From Glaciecola petra (GTDB lineage Bacteria; Pseudomonadota; Gammaproteobacteria; Enterobacterales; Alteromonadaceae), in contig NZ_JAVRHX010000002.1 of assembly GCF_031846345.1 (NCBI RefSeq), positions 186,001 to 250,000 of the forward strand: a DNA stretch of 64,000 nt, written 5' to 3'. Below the pieces are notes generated by a model. It was given only the letters and a program-made list of their open reading frames with translations, was not told the DNA's origin and searched no databases. Each line of letters starts with the position of its first letter. Position 1 is the first letter of the stretch. The translations under genes were made by a program, and so were the position numbers. Shown here in pieces: positions 36,233-44,261 of this stretch.

Positions 36233-37653
36233 ATTTTACAAGCTAATTGATTGAGTTGTTGATCAGTCGCAGCGCGATTATTTTCATTTTGCAATTCTGA
36301 TTCGTCATATTCTGCTTGTAATTGAGCGAGTGTTTTTTCTGCTTGAATGCGCTGATTGGTGTATTTACTTGCTGTATCAACCTTATTGTTGAATACCGAC
36401 TTACAATAATTTTTAAAGTAAGTGTTAGCGGCAATGGCTCGTTTTGGCGCGTTTTCAATATTTAAAGCAAAACTTTGTCGTTTTGTATTTAAGTGCTTAA
36501 TGAAGTCATGAGTACAATAAGTGATTTCGCTGGACTCGTTATAAACAACCTCTCTGAGTTGCGCGCCCGTGTAGTTTTTATTTGGGATGCCAAGCAAACT
36601 GTCAAAAATAGTCAGCTTTCCAGCCTCAAAAGTGTAGGGTGATGTGAAGATCTTTATTCCGGAAGGTTTGAAAACATTTGCTTGTTGCTTATATTGATCA
36701 GCAAATTCTGCAAGCTTTTCAAACCGCTCATAGATAGGTTTGATACTCATGTATTGCGCAGATGCAAAGAAGCCAGCTTGTTGCAGTTGATTTTTAAAGC
36801 GATAAATTGCCGGAAGAATCAAAGCTGTTGAAAAATCAGCCATTCGTTTTCGATAAAATTCCTTTGCCGAGTCTGTTTTTGCTTTGCTGTATAAAGGTAT
36901 AAATTGATCAATTAAGTCAAATGATGCCGCGGTACATATTGCATTTGCGGTGGGTAAAATTTGTTCTTCGCTCAATATATCGAGAGTCTTTTTGGCAAAT
37001 TGTGGTTCAATTACAATATCATCGCATTGTTCAATACGACTTATTGAACTCAAACCTTTGTTGTTTTCTTTTTTTAAGACACTATTGAATTCGTTTAGTC
37101 TGCTGAAAGGGGCTTTAAGTGCTTGTTGTTCAGCATTTACTGCTTTTGCCAAATTAGCTTTTGCACGTGCTAAAATACGACTGTAATATTCACTCTTGGT
37201 CTGTGAATACACATTTTTTTGCCAAAAAGGGAAAGCAAAACGCGATGATTCACTGCCTGCTACACTTGCTCTTACAGGTATAGGCTGATTGTTCATCGAC
37301 AAGTACAAACATACATTCGATGACGCAGGTATAGACCTTAATTTGGGTGGAAGCGTAAATACCTTTGTGTTTATTTCGCTAAAGTTGCGAGCAGGTTGAG
37401 ACAGTACCTGTTTTACATTTCTAGTGCGACCATTTGGGTCTTGCTCTACGTATTCCGCGACTAATTGTATACGAGCTGTTTTGTAAGTTTGAGCAAAGGG
37501 ATGTTGTTCACTCCATGAAAAGACCAGATTATTGCCTTTTCCCTCAAGTGTTGTATCGAGATTGTTATCAAGCGATGTTGATACGCAAGACATTAATAAA
37601 AACGCGATTATAAATACTAATGATTTTCGAGCATTTGCATTATTCTTCAACAT
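36229..37653 (-). CDS. Large lipoprotein, unknown family (third gene of the ClpP-like operon)
   Basis: The frame opens at 37719, but ATG 37653 begins a lipoprotein signal (MLKNNANARKSLVFIIAFLL, lipobox LMSC) and overlaps the end of the ClpP-like gene by 14 bp, so translation is coupled. The 474-residue product has a beta-rich N-terminal part (about 40-150) and a mainly helical remainder with long Lys/Ala/Gln/Glu stretches (for example RAKANLAKAVNAEQQALKAP) and a coiled C-terminus. Four to five Cys lie after the lipid Cys, so disulfides are possible. I recognise no family or catalytic motif. From its position it may be a partner, scaffold or substrate of the exported protease encoded just before it. 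Confidence 0.75.
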   Translation of the reverse strand: MLKNNANARKSLVFIIAFLLMSCVSTSLDNNLDTTLEGKGNNLVFSWSEQHPFAQTYKTARIQLVAEYVEQDPNGRTRNVKQVLSQPARNFSEINTKVFTLPPKLRSIPASSNVCLYLSMNNQPIPVRASVAGSESSRFAFPFWQKNVYSQTKSEYYSRILARAKANLAKAVNAEQQALKAPFSRLNEFNSVLKKENNKGLSSISRIEQCDDIVIEPQFAKKTLDILSEEQILPTANAICTAASFDLIDQFIPLYSKAKTDSAKEFYRKRMADFSTALILPAIYRFKNQLQQAGFFASAQYMSIKPIYERFEKLAEFADQYKQQANVFKPSGIKIFTSPYTFEAGKLTIFDSLLGIPNKNYTGAQLREVVYNESSEITYCTHDFIKHLNTKRQSFALNIENAPKRAIAANTYFKNYCKSVFNNKVDTASKYTNQRIQAEKTLAQLQAEYDESELQNENNRAATDQQLNQLACKI

Positions 37654-38860
37654 TAGTGAACCCATAATTAAAAAGTGTTTCTTGACTGAGCTCTGAAACC
37701 CCTTGAATTCTACTTTCAAACATTGTGATGATCATTCGAAGCGCAAAGTTACTTCGTGGTCCAAGGGAATTCTGACTATCAGATTGTTGATCAAAGCGAC
37801 TTATGTTGCACAAGCTAAACAAACTATCGGCTACCGTATAAGGTTTTAGGGAATTAGATATAAAACTAAACTCTGACTTGGCTTCATTTATTTCGCAGAT
37901 TCCAGCAATCATATTAAAGGCTGTATCACGCTCTATTCGCATTGCAATTTGATGTGCTGCTGAACGTCCGCCTAATTCAATTTGTTTTATGTCCTGAGCC
38001 AATTGGTTTTTTACATAAAATTCATAGGATTGAGCTCGTTTTTGTTGCAGGCGTTTAGTTAAATTAGCGGCAGCTTGCAACATTCCGTCATAACTAAAGC
38101 GTTGACTAGGAGGCTGGATCATACTCCGCAAATAATTAAAACGGCGAGCAACTTTTATTGAACTTGGGCTTCGATAATAATTTTCATCATAAACCATACC
38201 ATTCTTTATGGATGAACCACCCCTTAAGCCATGCTGATATTTAACCACGCCGAGTAAAAAATCTCTGGGGCTTTTCAGTAATTCATCCTTCCAGATGTAT
38301 CCACCTTTCCGCAAACGGTTAAAATCGTAGTTATTAAAATGGTTGAAACCATCTCGAAACCCCGAATAAATATGGACTTGAAATCCTGCGCCGTCATCAA
38401 TAGTACGCAAATTACCGCCCATGAAAGCAACAGTGCAGGCACTAGCACAACTACTTCGGTTTGCGATTCTTATAAGTAAGTTACTTGCTCTAAATTCCAA
38501 TCCGATTTTCATGCCTTCTGCTGAGTCACCGCCCCCAGAATTAAGTCTGACTTCGACTGCCGAACCTGCTTGCTTAATTGCACGCCGAATTCTCACTGCA
38601 TCATCGGGAGCAACAGTTCCTTCTATGGTTAAATAGGAACCAAAGGTACGTATTTGCATACAGTCTTTTTTTGTTACTGCCGCTCTGTCTTTTTGGGCTT
38701 GGACTTTTTTACGGACAGCGTCGCTGCATCGCCCTTGTAATTCGCGCCCTTGATTGGCGCTAGTCTGCATTTCTGCGTTAGCTAAAGTTGCTGTTGCGCT
38801 TGCCGCAGAAAATAAGAAGCTACAAAAGGCGATAAATATACAAATCTTTGGGTATTTCAT
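37640..38860 (-). CDS. Exported ClpP-like serine protease-fold protein (COG3904 type)
   Basis: A 406-residue protein with a Sec signal (MKYPKICIFIAFCSFLFSAASATATLA). Residues about 65-200 carry the ClpP/crotonase fold of the periplasmic COG3904 group: strand TIEGTVAPDDAVRIRRAI, then VRLNSGGGDSAEG (oxyanion segment), NRSSCASACTVAFMGG with the expected nucleophile Ser in CASAC, and FQVHIYSG with the catalytic His. The C-terminal 200 residues are helical and not recognised. ClpP-like exported proteins often act on membrane proteins, but the substrate here is unknown. It is the middle gene of a three-gene unit: 12 bp after the glycine-zipper lipoprotein gene, and overlapping the large lipoprotein gene. 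The divergent HTH-TM-TPR gene is the likely regulator. Confidence 0.8.
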   Translation of the reverse strand: MKYPKICIFIAFCSFLFSAASATATLANAEMQTSANQGRELQGRCSDAVRKKVQAQKDRAAVTKKDCMQIRTFGSYLTIEGTVAPDDAVRIRRAIKQAGSAVEVRLNSGGGDSAEGMKIGLEFRASNLLIRIANRSSCASACTVAFMGGNLRTIDDGAGFQVHIYSGFRDGFNHFNNYDFNRLRKGGYIWKDELLKSPRDFLLGVVKYQHGLRGGSSIKNGMVYDENYYRSPSSIKVARRFNYLRSMIQPPSQRFSYDGMLQAAANLTKRLQQKRAQSYEFYVKNQLAQDIKQIELGGRSAAHQIAMRIERDTAFNMIAGICEINEAKSEFSFISNSLKPYTVADSLFSLCNISRFDQQSDSQNSLGPRSNFALRMIITMFESRIQGVSELSQETLFNYGFTNVEE

Positions 38861-38872
38861 AGGTTTTCTATA

Positions 38873-39436
38873 TTACACCGCAACGACTTCAAACTCGCCA
38901 TTAGGCAAGTTTCTGCACTGAGTGACCAAAATAGATTCAGAGGTTTGGTCAATACTTAGGGTATCTTTTGCCACTACGCAGTATCTGTTTCCATCGTTTT
39001 CTGTATAACGGTCAATGATATCAACTGAACCTCGATAATCTGGATTTTGTGGGTCAAAATAAGTCGTCGATTCTGATGTGACAGCGGCTTGTAAAACCTG
39101 CTCTTTTCGCTTGGCTAAACCGTCTTCAGACAATTTTTTATAGATAGTTTCACCAGCGTAATTAGCAACGCCACAAAAAGTGAGAAATAAACCTACTTGA
39201 AAACCTTTGGTTAAAATTTCACGTTCTTGACCAGTGTAAGAAGTATTTGTTTTTTCAAAATATTTGTCAGCTAGCTCTTTGCCTATGTAGGCACCCGCAA
39301 AACCACCAGCGGCGCATAGTGCTGTCTTCATAATTGGCCCTAAACCTGAATCACTATTATTATCGGTAGAGCCGCAGGCCGATAAAGCAAATACTACGCT
39401 GATGGTAAAGGGTAAGGCTAGTTTCTTAAATTTCAT
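38873..39436 (-). CDS. Glycine-zipper lipoprotein, unknown function (first gene of the ClpP-like operon)
   Basis: A 187-residue protein with a clear lipoprotein signal (KLALPFTISVVFALSAC, Cys21). After a Ser/Asn/Asp linker comes a small-residue helix (CAAGGFAGAYIGKELADKYF) of glycine-zipper type, then a second hydrophobic helix (GFQVGLFLTFCGVANYAGE). Such helices can insert into or pack against membranes. The C-terminal 70 residues form a beta-like domain (SVDIIDRYTENDGNRYCVV) with two Cys. It leads the operon, so its level is probably highest. No family is recognised by eye beyond a general likeness to osmotic or envelope-stress glycine-zipper lipoproteins. Confidence 0.8.
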   Translation of the reverse strand: MKFKKLALPFTISVVFALSACGSTDNNSDSGLGPIMKTALCAAGGFAGAYIGKELADKYFEKTNTSYTGQEREILTKGFQVGLFLTFCGVANYAGETIYKKLSEDGLAKRKEQVLQAAVTSESTTYFDPQNPDYRGSVDIIDRYTENDGNRYCVVAKDTLSIDQTSESILVTQCRNLPNGEFEVVAV

Positions 39437-39470
39437 GATTAAATCCGTTTTATTTATTTTTGATTTATGG

Positions 39471-39714
39471 GGTGTAATGAACCGGACGTTCTATTTTGTC
39501 AAAAACAAGACATAACATAGCTATACACCACGCAATATTCGATGAAAAGCGAATTCAATTTTTTTTCGTTTGTACTACGCTTAAATGACGTTAAGTGACG
39601 ACATAGTTCACGCCTTAAGAACCTGAACAAAGCGCTATATATTGTTAAAACATAAGGAAATGGAAAGCAAAACTTATCAAAAAGTGGTGTAATACAAACG
39701 CGGTTTAGTTACAC
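39471..39714. promoter_or_regulatory. Divergent control region with repeated GGTGTA elements and a tandem 10-mer
   Basis: The 322-bp gap between the lipoprotein start (39436) and the regulator start (39759) holds no gene. GGTGTAAT occurs at 39471-39478 and 39686-39693; TACACC, its complement, is at 39524-39529; TTACAC is at 39709-39714. The 39687 and 39709 copies form an inverted repeat (GTGTAA/TTACAC) with centres 22 bp apart, about two helical turns. A near-perfect tandem repeat (TTAAATGACG then TTAAGTGACG) lies at 39581-39600. These are candidate binding sites for the divergently encoded HTH protein. Confidence 0.4.
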
Positions 39715-39758
39715 TTTTATCCTGCTTTTTAGCTTGTGTTGCCAACTAAAAGAAGACT

Positions 39759-41807
39759 ATGGAAACCAGAAAAAGAAAACGTGGAATTCGTGCGTCACGA
39801 GAAAAACTCGAATTGGCAATGATTAATGTCGGTTTAAAAACGCAAAACGCACTAGCACAGCAAATCGCCCAAAATGAGAACATAGAAAAACCTCCTAAAG
39901 ACCTAGTTAGTAAAGTATTTAATGAAAAACCAGTATCGGTTGCTAATTTGGCAAGAGTGGCAAAAGCGCTCAATGTTGAATCACATGCTATTTATCTAGC
40001 AAAAGACGATCATCAAGTCAGTAGTATTTTGCAATCTCAACAGAGTGAAACATTTGTTCAATCTAATAAATCTATAGAAACACTTGCTACGGACATACAT
40101 GAGACTAAGAAACCACCCAATTTCAAGCTGAAAAATAACCTTGTTATTCCGATGATTGGTTTGTTGTTATTAACGGTGATAGGCATTTGGTGGTGGAACG
40201 CTTTTAATGGTACACATGTTTTTAATAATGCATCGGTCGCACCCTTAGATACAAAAATAAGTAGCCCACTAGGCAAGGTGTTAATTGTCGTTCAATCCCC
40301 GCCAGAAACGAGTCAACTAGCGCGGCTCTTGCTTCAAGATTTAACAAGTCAAACTAACATTAGCGTGATATTGCCCGAGCGACCTGACTCATATCAATTG
40401 AGTAATGCTGATTCCTTGAGCCAGTGGCAAGCTCATGGTGTACTTCGTATGAGCGTTAATACTGGTGAATTTTATGACTTTGTTAATGTCGAATTTGCTT
40501 CAAAGGTATATACCAAAACCCTCGGCCAGTTTTTTTTTAGTGCTGATGAGTTCGCAAGCCATAACGCCGAAATTGCAACTATTATTAGTGAACAAGTAAC
40601 TCGGTTTATAAACGGCCAAATATTGAATCCAATTTATAGTGACTCCAAAGAGGCTTTGTTCGAATATTTTGCAGGAGTGAACCAGCTATTTGTCAGTCAT
40701 TCTGCATCTGAATATGCCATTGCAGAGACCCATTTTCGGAATGCAACAGCGCTAGATCCAAAGTTCTCACAGGCGTATGCGCAAAAATGTAAAACTAAGG
40801 TTCGCGAAAGTTGGATAAAAGACGAAGTTACTTTACTTGAAGCCGCTGCTATTTATTGTAAAACTGCTGAAAATTTAGCACCCGAAGATGTACATACCTT
40901 ATTGGCTAAATCTGAGTTGCTTTCTAGAACGGGTGAACCACGCGCAGCTATTACACTAGCTAGAAATATACTGGATCACAGGATAGTTTCGGCTGATGCT
41001 AAAGCGATTCTGGCAGAGTTGTTGATGGTACAGTCTAAAACAAGTGACGAAGATCAAATCAATTCTGATATTGTAAAGTTTGCTAAGCAAGCCATTGCGC
41101 TCGAAAAACGCCATTGGCGCGCATACAACACCCTAGGCAATTTTTATTTTAATAAAGGTCAAATTGACATTGCTAAAAACCAATTTGAACAGGCGTCAAA
41201 AATAGTAGTACATGAAGTTATAATGGGCAACCTGGGCACTATGCAAATGTGTTTTGACGAGCTGGAATCAGCAGAGTCAACCTATCGGAAACTAATTGCT
41301 TCTTTTGAAAATAATGCGCTAGGGCATGAAAATTTAGGGACGGTATTTTTGTTTCAACAACAATATCAAAAAGCTCTTGAGCAAAAACTTATTGCGATAA
41401 AAAAGCAACCTGAAATTTCAATTCATCAAGTGTGGTCTGGATTGGCCGAAGCATACTTGAGAATCAGCGAGTTAGACAAAGCGTATGAAAATTACGTAAA
41501 TGCCCTCACCATTATTGAACGAGACGAATTACTTAACAATGCAAGCTTTGCAGACGGTCTCTTCAAACTCTATTATAAAGTAAAGTTGCAGAGCATCGCG
41601 CCCGAAAAGCAACTGGTGAGTGATTATATCGGGCAAACCAAGACTTTTTATGAAGAACGAGGACAAATGGGGCTTAAAGCAAGAAGTCACTTGGCCTGGC
41701 TTGCAGGCACTTTGGGCCAGAGTGCAGAGAAAGCAAACTTACTGAAAGAAATCACTTCAGTTTGTCCGGTTTATTTGCGTTCACCAGAATTACTCGATCA
41801 ACCATAA
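39759..41807 (+). CDS. Membrane-tethered HTH regulator with periplasmic TPR region
   Basis: 682 residues. The first 85 or so residues look like a lambda-repressor-type HTH (LKTQNALAQQIAQNENI, then DLVSKVFNEKPVSVANLARVAKALNVE), preceded by a very basic start (METRKRKRGIRASREK). One transmembrane helix lies at about 127-148 (NLVIPMIGLLLLTVIGIWWW). Outside the membrane comes a TolB-N-terminal-like domain (about 165-285) and then TPR repeats (about 300-650; HWRAYNTLGNFYFNKGQIDIAKNQFEQA is a clear one). The layout copies CadC/ToxR-type regulators, but the usual winged helix is replaced by an XRE-like domain. It should bind DNA at the membrane and sense an envelope signal. It is divergent from the ClpP-like operon, its probable target. 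The gamma carbonic anhydrase gene follows within 25 bp. Confidence 0.8.
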   Translation: METRKRKRGIRASREKLELAMINVGLKTQNALAQQIAQNENIEKPPKDLVSKVFNEKPVSVANLARVAKALNVESHAIYLAKDDHQVSSILQSQQSETFVQSNKSIETLATDIHETKKPPNFKLKNNLVIPMIGLLLLTVIGIWWWNAFNGTHVFNNASVAPLDTKISSPLGKVLIVVQSPPETSQLARLLLQDLTSQTNISVILPERPDSYQLSNADSLSQWQAHGVLRMSVNTGEFYDFVNVEFASKVYTKTLGQFFFSADEFASHNAEIATIISEQVTRFINGQILNPIYSDSKEALFEYFAGVNQLFVSHSASEYAIAETHFRNATALDPKFSQAYAQKCKTKVRESWIKDEVTLLEAAAIYCKTAENLAPEDVHTLLAKSELLSRTGEPRAAITLARNILDHRIVSADAKAILAELLMVQSKTSDEDQINSDIVKFAKQAIALEKRHWRAYNTLGNFYFNKGQIDIAKNQFEQASKIVVHEVIMGNLGTMQMCFDELESAESTYRKLIASFENNALGHENLGTVFLFQQQYQKALEQKLIAIKKQPEISIHQVWSGLAEAYLRISELDKAYENYVNALTIIERDELLNNASFADGLFKLYYKVKLQSIAPEKQLVSDYIGQTKTFYEERGQMGLKARSHLAWLAGTLGQSAEKANLLKEITSVCPVYLRSPELLDQP

Positions 41808-41827
41808 ACATGGAGAATTCCCTTAAG

Positions 41828-42352
41828 ATGATATACCAACTAGGCAATAATAAAGTACAAATGGGCAATGAAGTATATGTTGCCCCTGGTGCACATGTAA
41901 TGGGTAAAGTCATTCTCAAAGACAATGCGAGTGTATGGTTCAACGCGGTTATTCGGGGCGACTGTGACCCCATCACTATTGGTGAAGGAAGCAATGTGCA
42001 AGACGGTTCTATATTGCACACCGACTATGGATTTCCTCTAAATGTGGGTAAAGGTGTAACAATAGGCCATAAAGTGATGCTGCACGGCTGTAGTATTGGG
42101 GACTACTCGTTAATTGGTATCAATGCTGTTGTCCTTAATGGTGCTAAAATAGGTCATCATTGCATAGTTGGTGCTAATGCTTTGGTCACTGAAGGGATGG
42201 AAATACCTGATTATTCATTAGTAATAGGTTCTCCAGCAAAAGTAATCAAACAACTAAACGAAGAGCAAGCGCTGATGCTTGAAAAATCAGCTGAGCATTA
42301 TCAACAAAATGCTGGGTATTTTGCTGAAAACTTAATACCGTTTGCTGAATAA
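41828..42352 (+). CDS. Gamma-carbonic-anhydrase-family (YrdA-like) hexapeptide protein
   Basis: The 174-residue form from ATG 41828 (MIYQLGNNKVQ) matches the usual family start and follows GGAG at a 12-base distance; ATG 41810 would add six residues. Left-handed beta-helix hexapeptides run from VYVAPGAHVMGKVILKDNAS to about residue 150, with the metal-binding His expected in ILHTDYG, TIGHKVMLHG and the gamma-class motif of RGDCDPITIG. A C-terminal helix completes the fold. Many members bind zinc or other metals, but carbonic anhydrase activity is often absent. Cytoplasmic trimer. It may be co-transcribed with the regulator upstream (stop at 41807), although no functional link is evident. Confidence 0.92.
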   Translation: MIYQLGNNKVQMGNEVYVAPGAHVMGKVILKDNASVWFNAVIRGDCDPITIGEGSNVQDGSILHTDYGFPLNVGKGVTIGHKVMLHGCSIGDYSLIGINAVVLNGAKIGHHCIVGANALVTEGMEIPDYSLVIGSPAKVIKQLNEEQALMLEKSAEHYQQNAGYFAENLIPFAE

Positions 42353-42420
42353 TTCAGAATATACACTTAACCCACACTTGCTCAAAATGAAAAGCAAGCT
42401 TAACTAAATGTTAAGTAAGC

Positions 42421-42449
42421 TTGACATTGTCGGGAACGTCATCTATCCT
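42421..42449 (+). promoter_or_regulatory. Sigma-70-like promoter for the membrane protein/XRE pair
   Basis: TTGACA (42421-42426) is a perfect -35 element and TATCCT (42444-42449) a 4-of-6 -10 element, with a 17-bp spacer, about 70 bp before the 42521 start. It overlaps an imperfect inverted repeat (42395-42404 with 42410-42423) and lies 11 bp before the 42460 palindrome. Confidence 0.55.
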
Positions 42450-42459
42450 CTTTTAAGTC

Positions 42460-42474
42460 AAGTAAACTTTACTT
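42460..42474. promoter_or_regulatory. Palindrome AAGTAAACTTTACTT, candidate operator of the XRE repressor
   Basis: A 15-bp perfect palindrome with a single central base, just downstream of the -10 element. The half-site AAGTAA recurs at 42413-42418, just before the -35 element. Placement on both sides of the promoter suits repression by the HTH protein encoded at 42934. Confidence 0.5.
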
Positions 42475-42520
42475 AATGTAATGCTCACTTTAATTATTCA
42501 GTAAATGGAGAGTAAAAAAT

Positions 42521-42937
42521 ATGAAACAAGCCGAACAAACACTTAATCAACGTATTAATCAATCGAATAAACATTTAGCAATATGGACAGGCACTTGGTT
42601 AGTAAGCACAGCGTTATTAGCTTTTGGTCCCAAGTTAATATGGGACTTCGCGACAGCGCTAACTATCCTTGCTATTTTATTAAACCTTGCAGCTGGCGCA
42701 GGAATGACAATGGCTAATATAAGACATTTGCAAAGCTTAGATGAGCTAGGGCGAAAAGTTTTTTTAGATGCTGCAGCAATTACTTTAGGTGTGATGGTGG
42801 TATTTGGCGTGTGTTATGAGCTTGTCTCATTCGCTGGCGCTCAATTTGCTTTTGAAGCAAGAATATCTCATATCTATTTTGTCTTGGGCCCCACTTTCTT
42901 TATTTCTATGCTTATAGGTACTCGGAGATATAAATGA
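42521..42937 (+). CDS. Four-helix inner-membrane protein paired with an XRE regulator
   Basis: A 138-residue protein with GGAGAG before the ATG. Four hydrophobic segments (about 20-37, 40-65, 82-105 and 117-132), with the polar loop MANIRHLQSLDELGRKVFLDAAA between the second and third. The pattern is of the small membrane proteins that are encoded directly before YozG-type XRE regulators in many bacteria. The stop overlaps the next ATG (ATGA), so the two proteins are made together. The function of such pairs is unknown; the membrane protein may influence the regulator. Confidence 0.8.
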   Translation: MKQAEQTLNQRINQSNKHLAIWTGTWLVSTALLAFGPKLIWDFATALTILAILLNLAAGAGMTMANIRHLQSLDELGRKVFLDAAAITLGVMVVFGVCYELVSFAGAQFAFEARISHIYFVLGPTFFISMLIGTRRYK

Positions 42938-43122
42938 GAAATCGACTTAAAGTGTTGCGAGCAGAGCGCGATTGGACCCAAGCCGATTTAGCCGCAAAAC
43001 TCGATGTTTCTCGTCAAACAGTTAACGCAATTGAAAAAGCCAAATTTGACCCGAGCCTGCCATTGGCCTTCAAAATTGCACGCTTATTTAATACAAGTAT
43101 CGAAAGTATTTTTGAGGAGTGA
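42934..43122 (+). CDS. Small XRE-family HTH regulator (YozG-like)
   Basis: A 62-residue protein that is almost only a DNA-binding domain: MRNRLKVLRAERDWTQADLAAKLDVSRQTVNAIEKAKFDPSLPLAFKIARLF is split over the five helices of the lambda-repressor fold, with recognition helix near SRQTVNAIEK. It ends SIESIFEE. The start codon overlaps the stop of the membrane protein gene by 4 bp. It probably represses its own promoter through the AAGTAA half-sites at 42413 and 42460. Confidence 0.92.
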   Translation: MRNRLKVLRAERDWTQADLAAKLDVSRQTVNAIEKAKFDPSLPLAFKIARLFNTSIESIFEE

Positions 43123-43131
43123 TGCAAACTA

Positions 43132-43158
43132 AAAGGCAGCAATTATGCAGCTGCCTTT
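43132..43158. terminator. Hairpin terminator after the XRE gene
   Basis: AAAGGCAGC (43132-43140) and GCTGCCTTT (43150-43158) form a perfect 9-bp stem with a 9-base loop, 9 bp after the XRE stop and before the convergent gene ending at 43242. The flanking A and T runs make it usable on both strands. Confidence 0.75.
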
Positions 43159-43241
43159 AGAAAAACTTATTTATTAATTACTACCGGCGCATCTACTTTG
43201 ACATGTGAGTATTGTTTTAGCGGTAACCGCTTCCTTGGCAA

Positions 43242-43958
43242 TTAACTAATATTTGTTGAGCAACGTCGACAATTTAGTAAAACCAAGCTCAAGAAAAGAA
43301 TACCAATAGTAGATGGTGCGTTGACAACAGAAATCGACAAATTGTCGTACATGCTTTGTACGTTTCCAGCAATGCGAATTCTATCCCAAGAACCTCCTAA
43401 AGAGCTGGTATCGGCGGTGAAGGTATCTATTGGGGTAGTTAATTGACCTCCAGAGTTAACAAAAAGGTTTACGATAGTATCAACGCTACCAAAAATCACC
43501 TCGCCAACTAAACTATCAAATCTTGTTGTGACTGCTGGTCCAGTCTCGCCATTATAATAGCCGGTCCAATTTATACCATATACATCTGTTGCAAAAGATA
43601 GTCCAAAAAACAACTCTTCATTGCCACCATTATAAAAAGATATACCAGAAAAATCGTTATTTGGTGCAGAATCAGCTGCCATATCAAACTCAATATAAAC
43701 ACGTGTTCCCACTTTATGCGATATACTGGTTTGTAGGTTTCTAAACGAAACACTAGAGCCTTTTACAACCCCATTCTCAAGGTTATGACTCCCACCCCAA
43801 GAACCATTCCATCCAAAACCTCCATTCTGACCATTAATAGTACCATCCGAATAATCAAAGCTGTCACTTGCAATAATATTAGCCATTGTTGAAGCCGATA
43901 TTAGAAGAGATGCCACAATTATGAAGCTAGAAAATATATTTTTAGTTGTTATTCTCAT
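43242..43958 (-). CDS. Exported PEP-CTERM-like protein, laminin-G/ConA-like body
   Basis: A 238-residue protein with AAGGTGG before the ATG and a Sec signal (TTKNIFSSFIIVASLLISASTMANI). The body begins ASDSFDYSDGTINGQNGGFGWNGSW, a common opening of PEP-CTERM proteins of jelly-roll type, and is beta-rich throughout. The C-terminus has a motif-helix-basic pattern (VNAPSTIGILFLSLVLLNCRR, then a short tail CSTNIS). As in the 27370 protein, the motif is NAP rather than PEP. Sorting by an exosortase encoded elsewhere is likely. It stands alone; function unknown, perhaps part of the extracellular matrix. Confidence 0.82.
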   Translation of the reverse strand: MRITTKNIFSSFIIVASLLISASTMANIIASDSFDYSDGTINGQNGGFGWNGSWGGSHNLENGVVKGSSVSFRNLQTSISHKVGTRVYIEFDMAADSAPNNDFSGISFYNGGNEELFFGLSFATDVYGINWTGYYNGETGPAVTTRFDSLVGEVIFGSVDTIVNLFVNSGGQLTTPIDTFTADTSSLGGSWDRIRIAGNVQSMYDNLSISVVNAPSTIGILFLSLVLLNCRRCSTNIS

Positions 43959-44261
43959 TTTACCACCTTTTTCTTTTTTTTGATTGTAACTATCTAGGGT
44001 ATGCAGGTCTTATGCCGATAGGAAAAAAGTATTCTTTTCAATATGATATATAGGATCATGAGAAATCGGGCTTGGTTGGTGTAAATAATGTTGACACTTT
44101 AAGTATGCTAATGGATGAGAAGTGCTACAAGCCAATTTGAGCTTTTGGTGCTCCAATCATATATTCTTTGTAGGTGATGCTAGGATAATTTATAGATTGG
44201 TCAAGATATAATATATTTGTTAATCTCTGAGGCAAAAGCGATTAGGACGTCGAGACTAAAC

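Noticed and set aside
43219..43231. Palindrome AGCGGTAACCGCT as operator or terminator
   Set aside because: It lies between two convergent stops, so an operator role is unlikely, and the one-base centre cannot form a useful hairpin.
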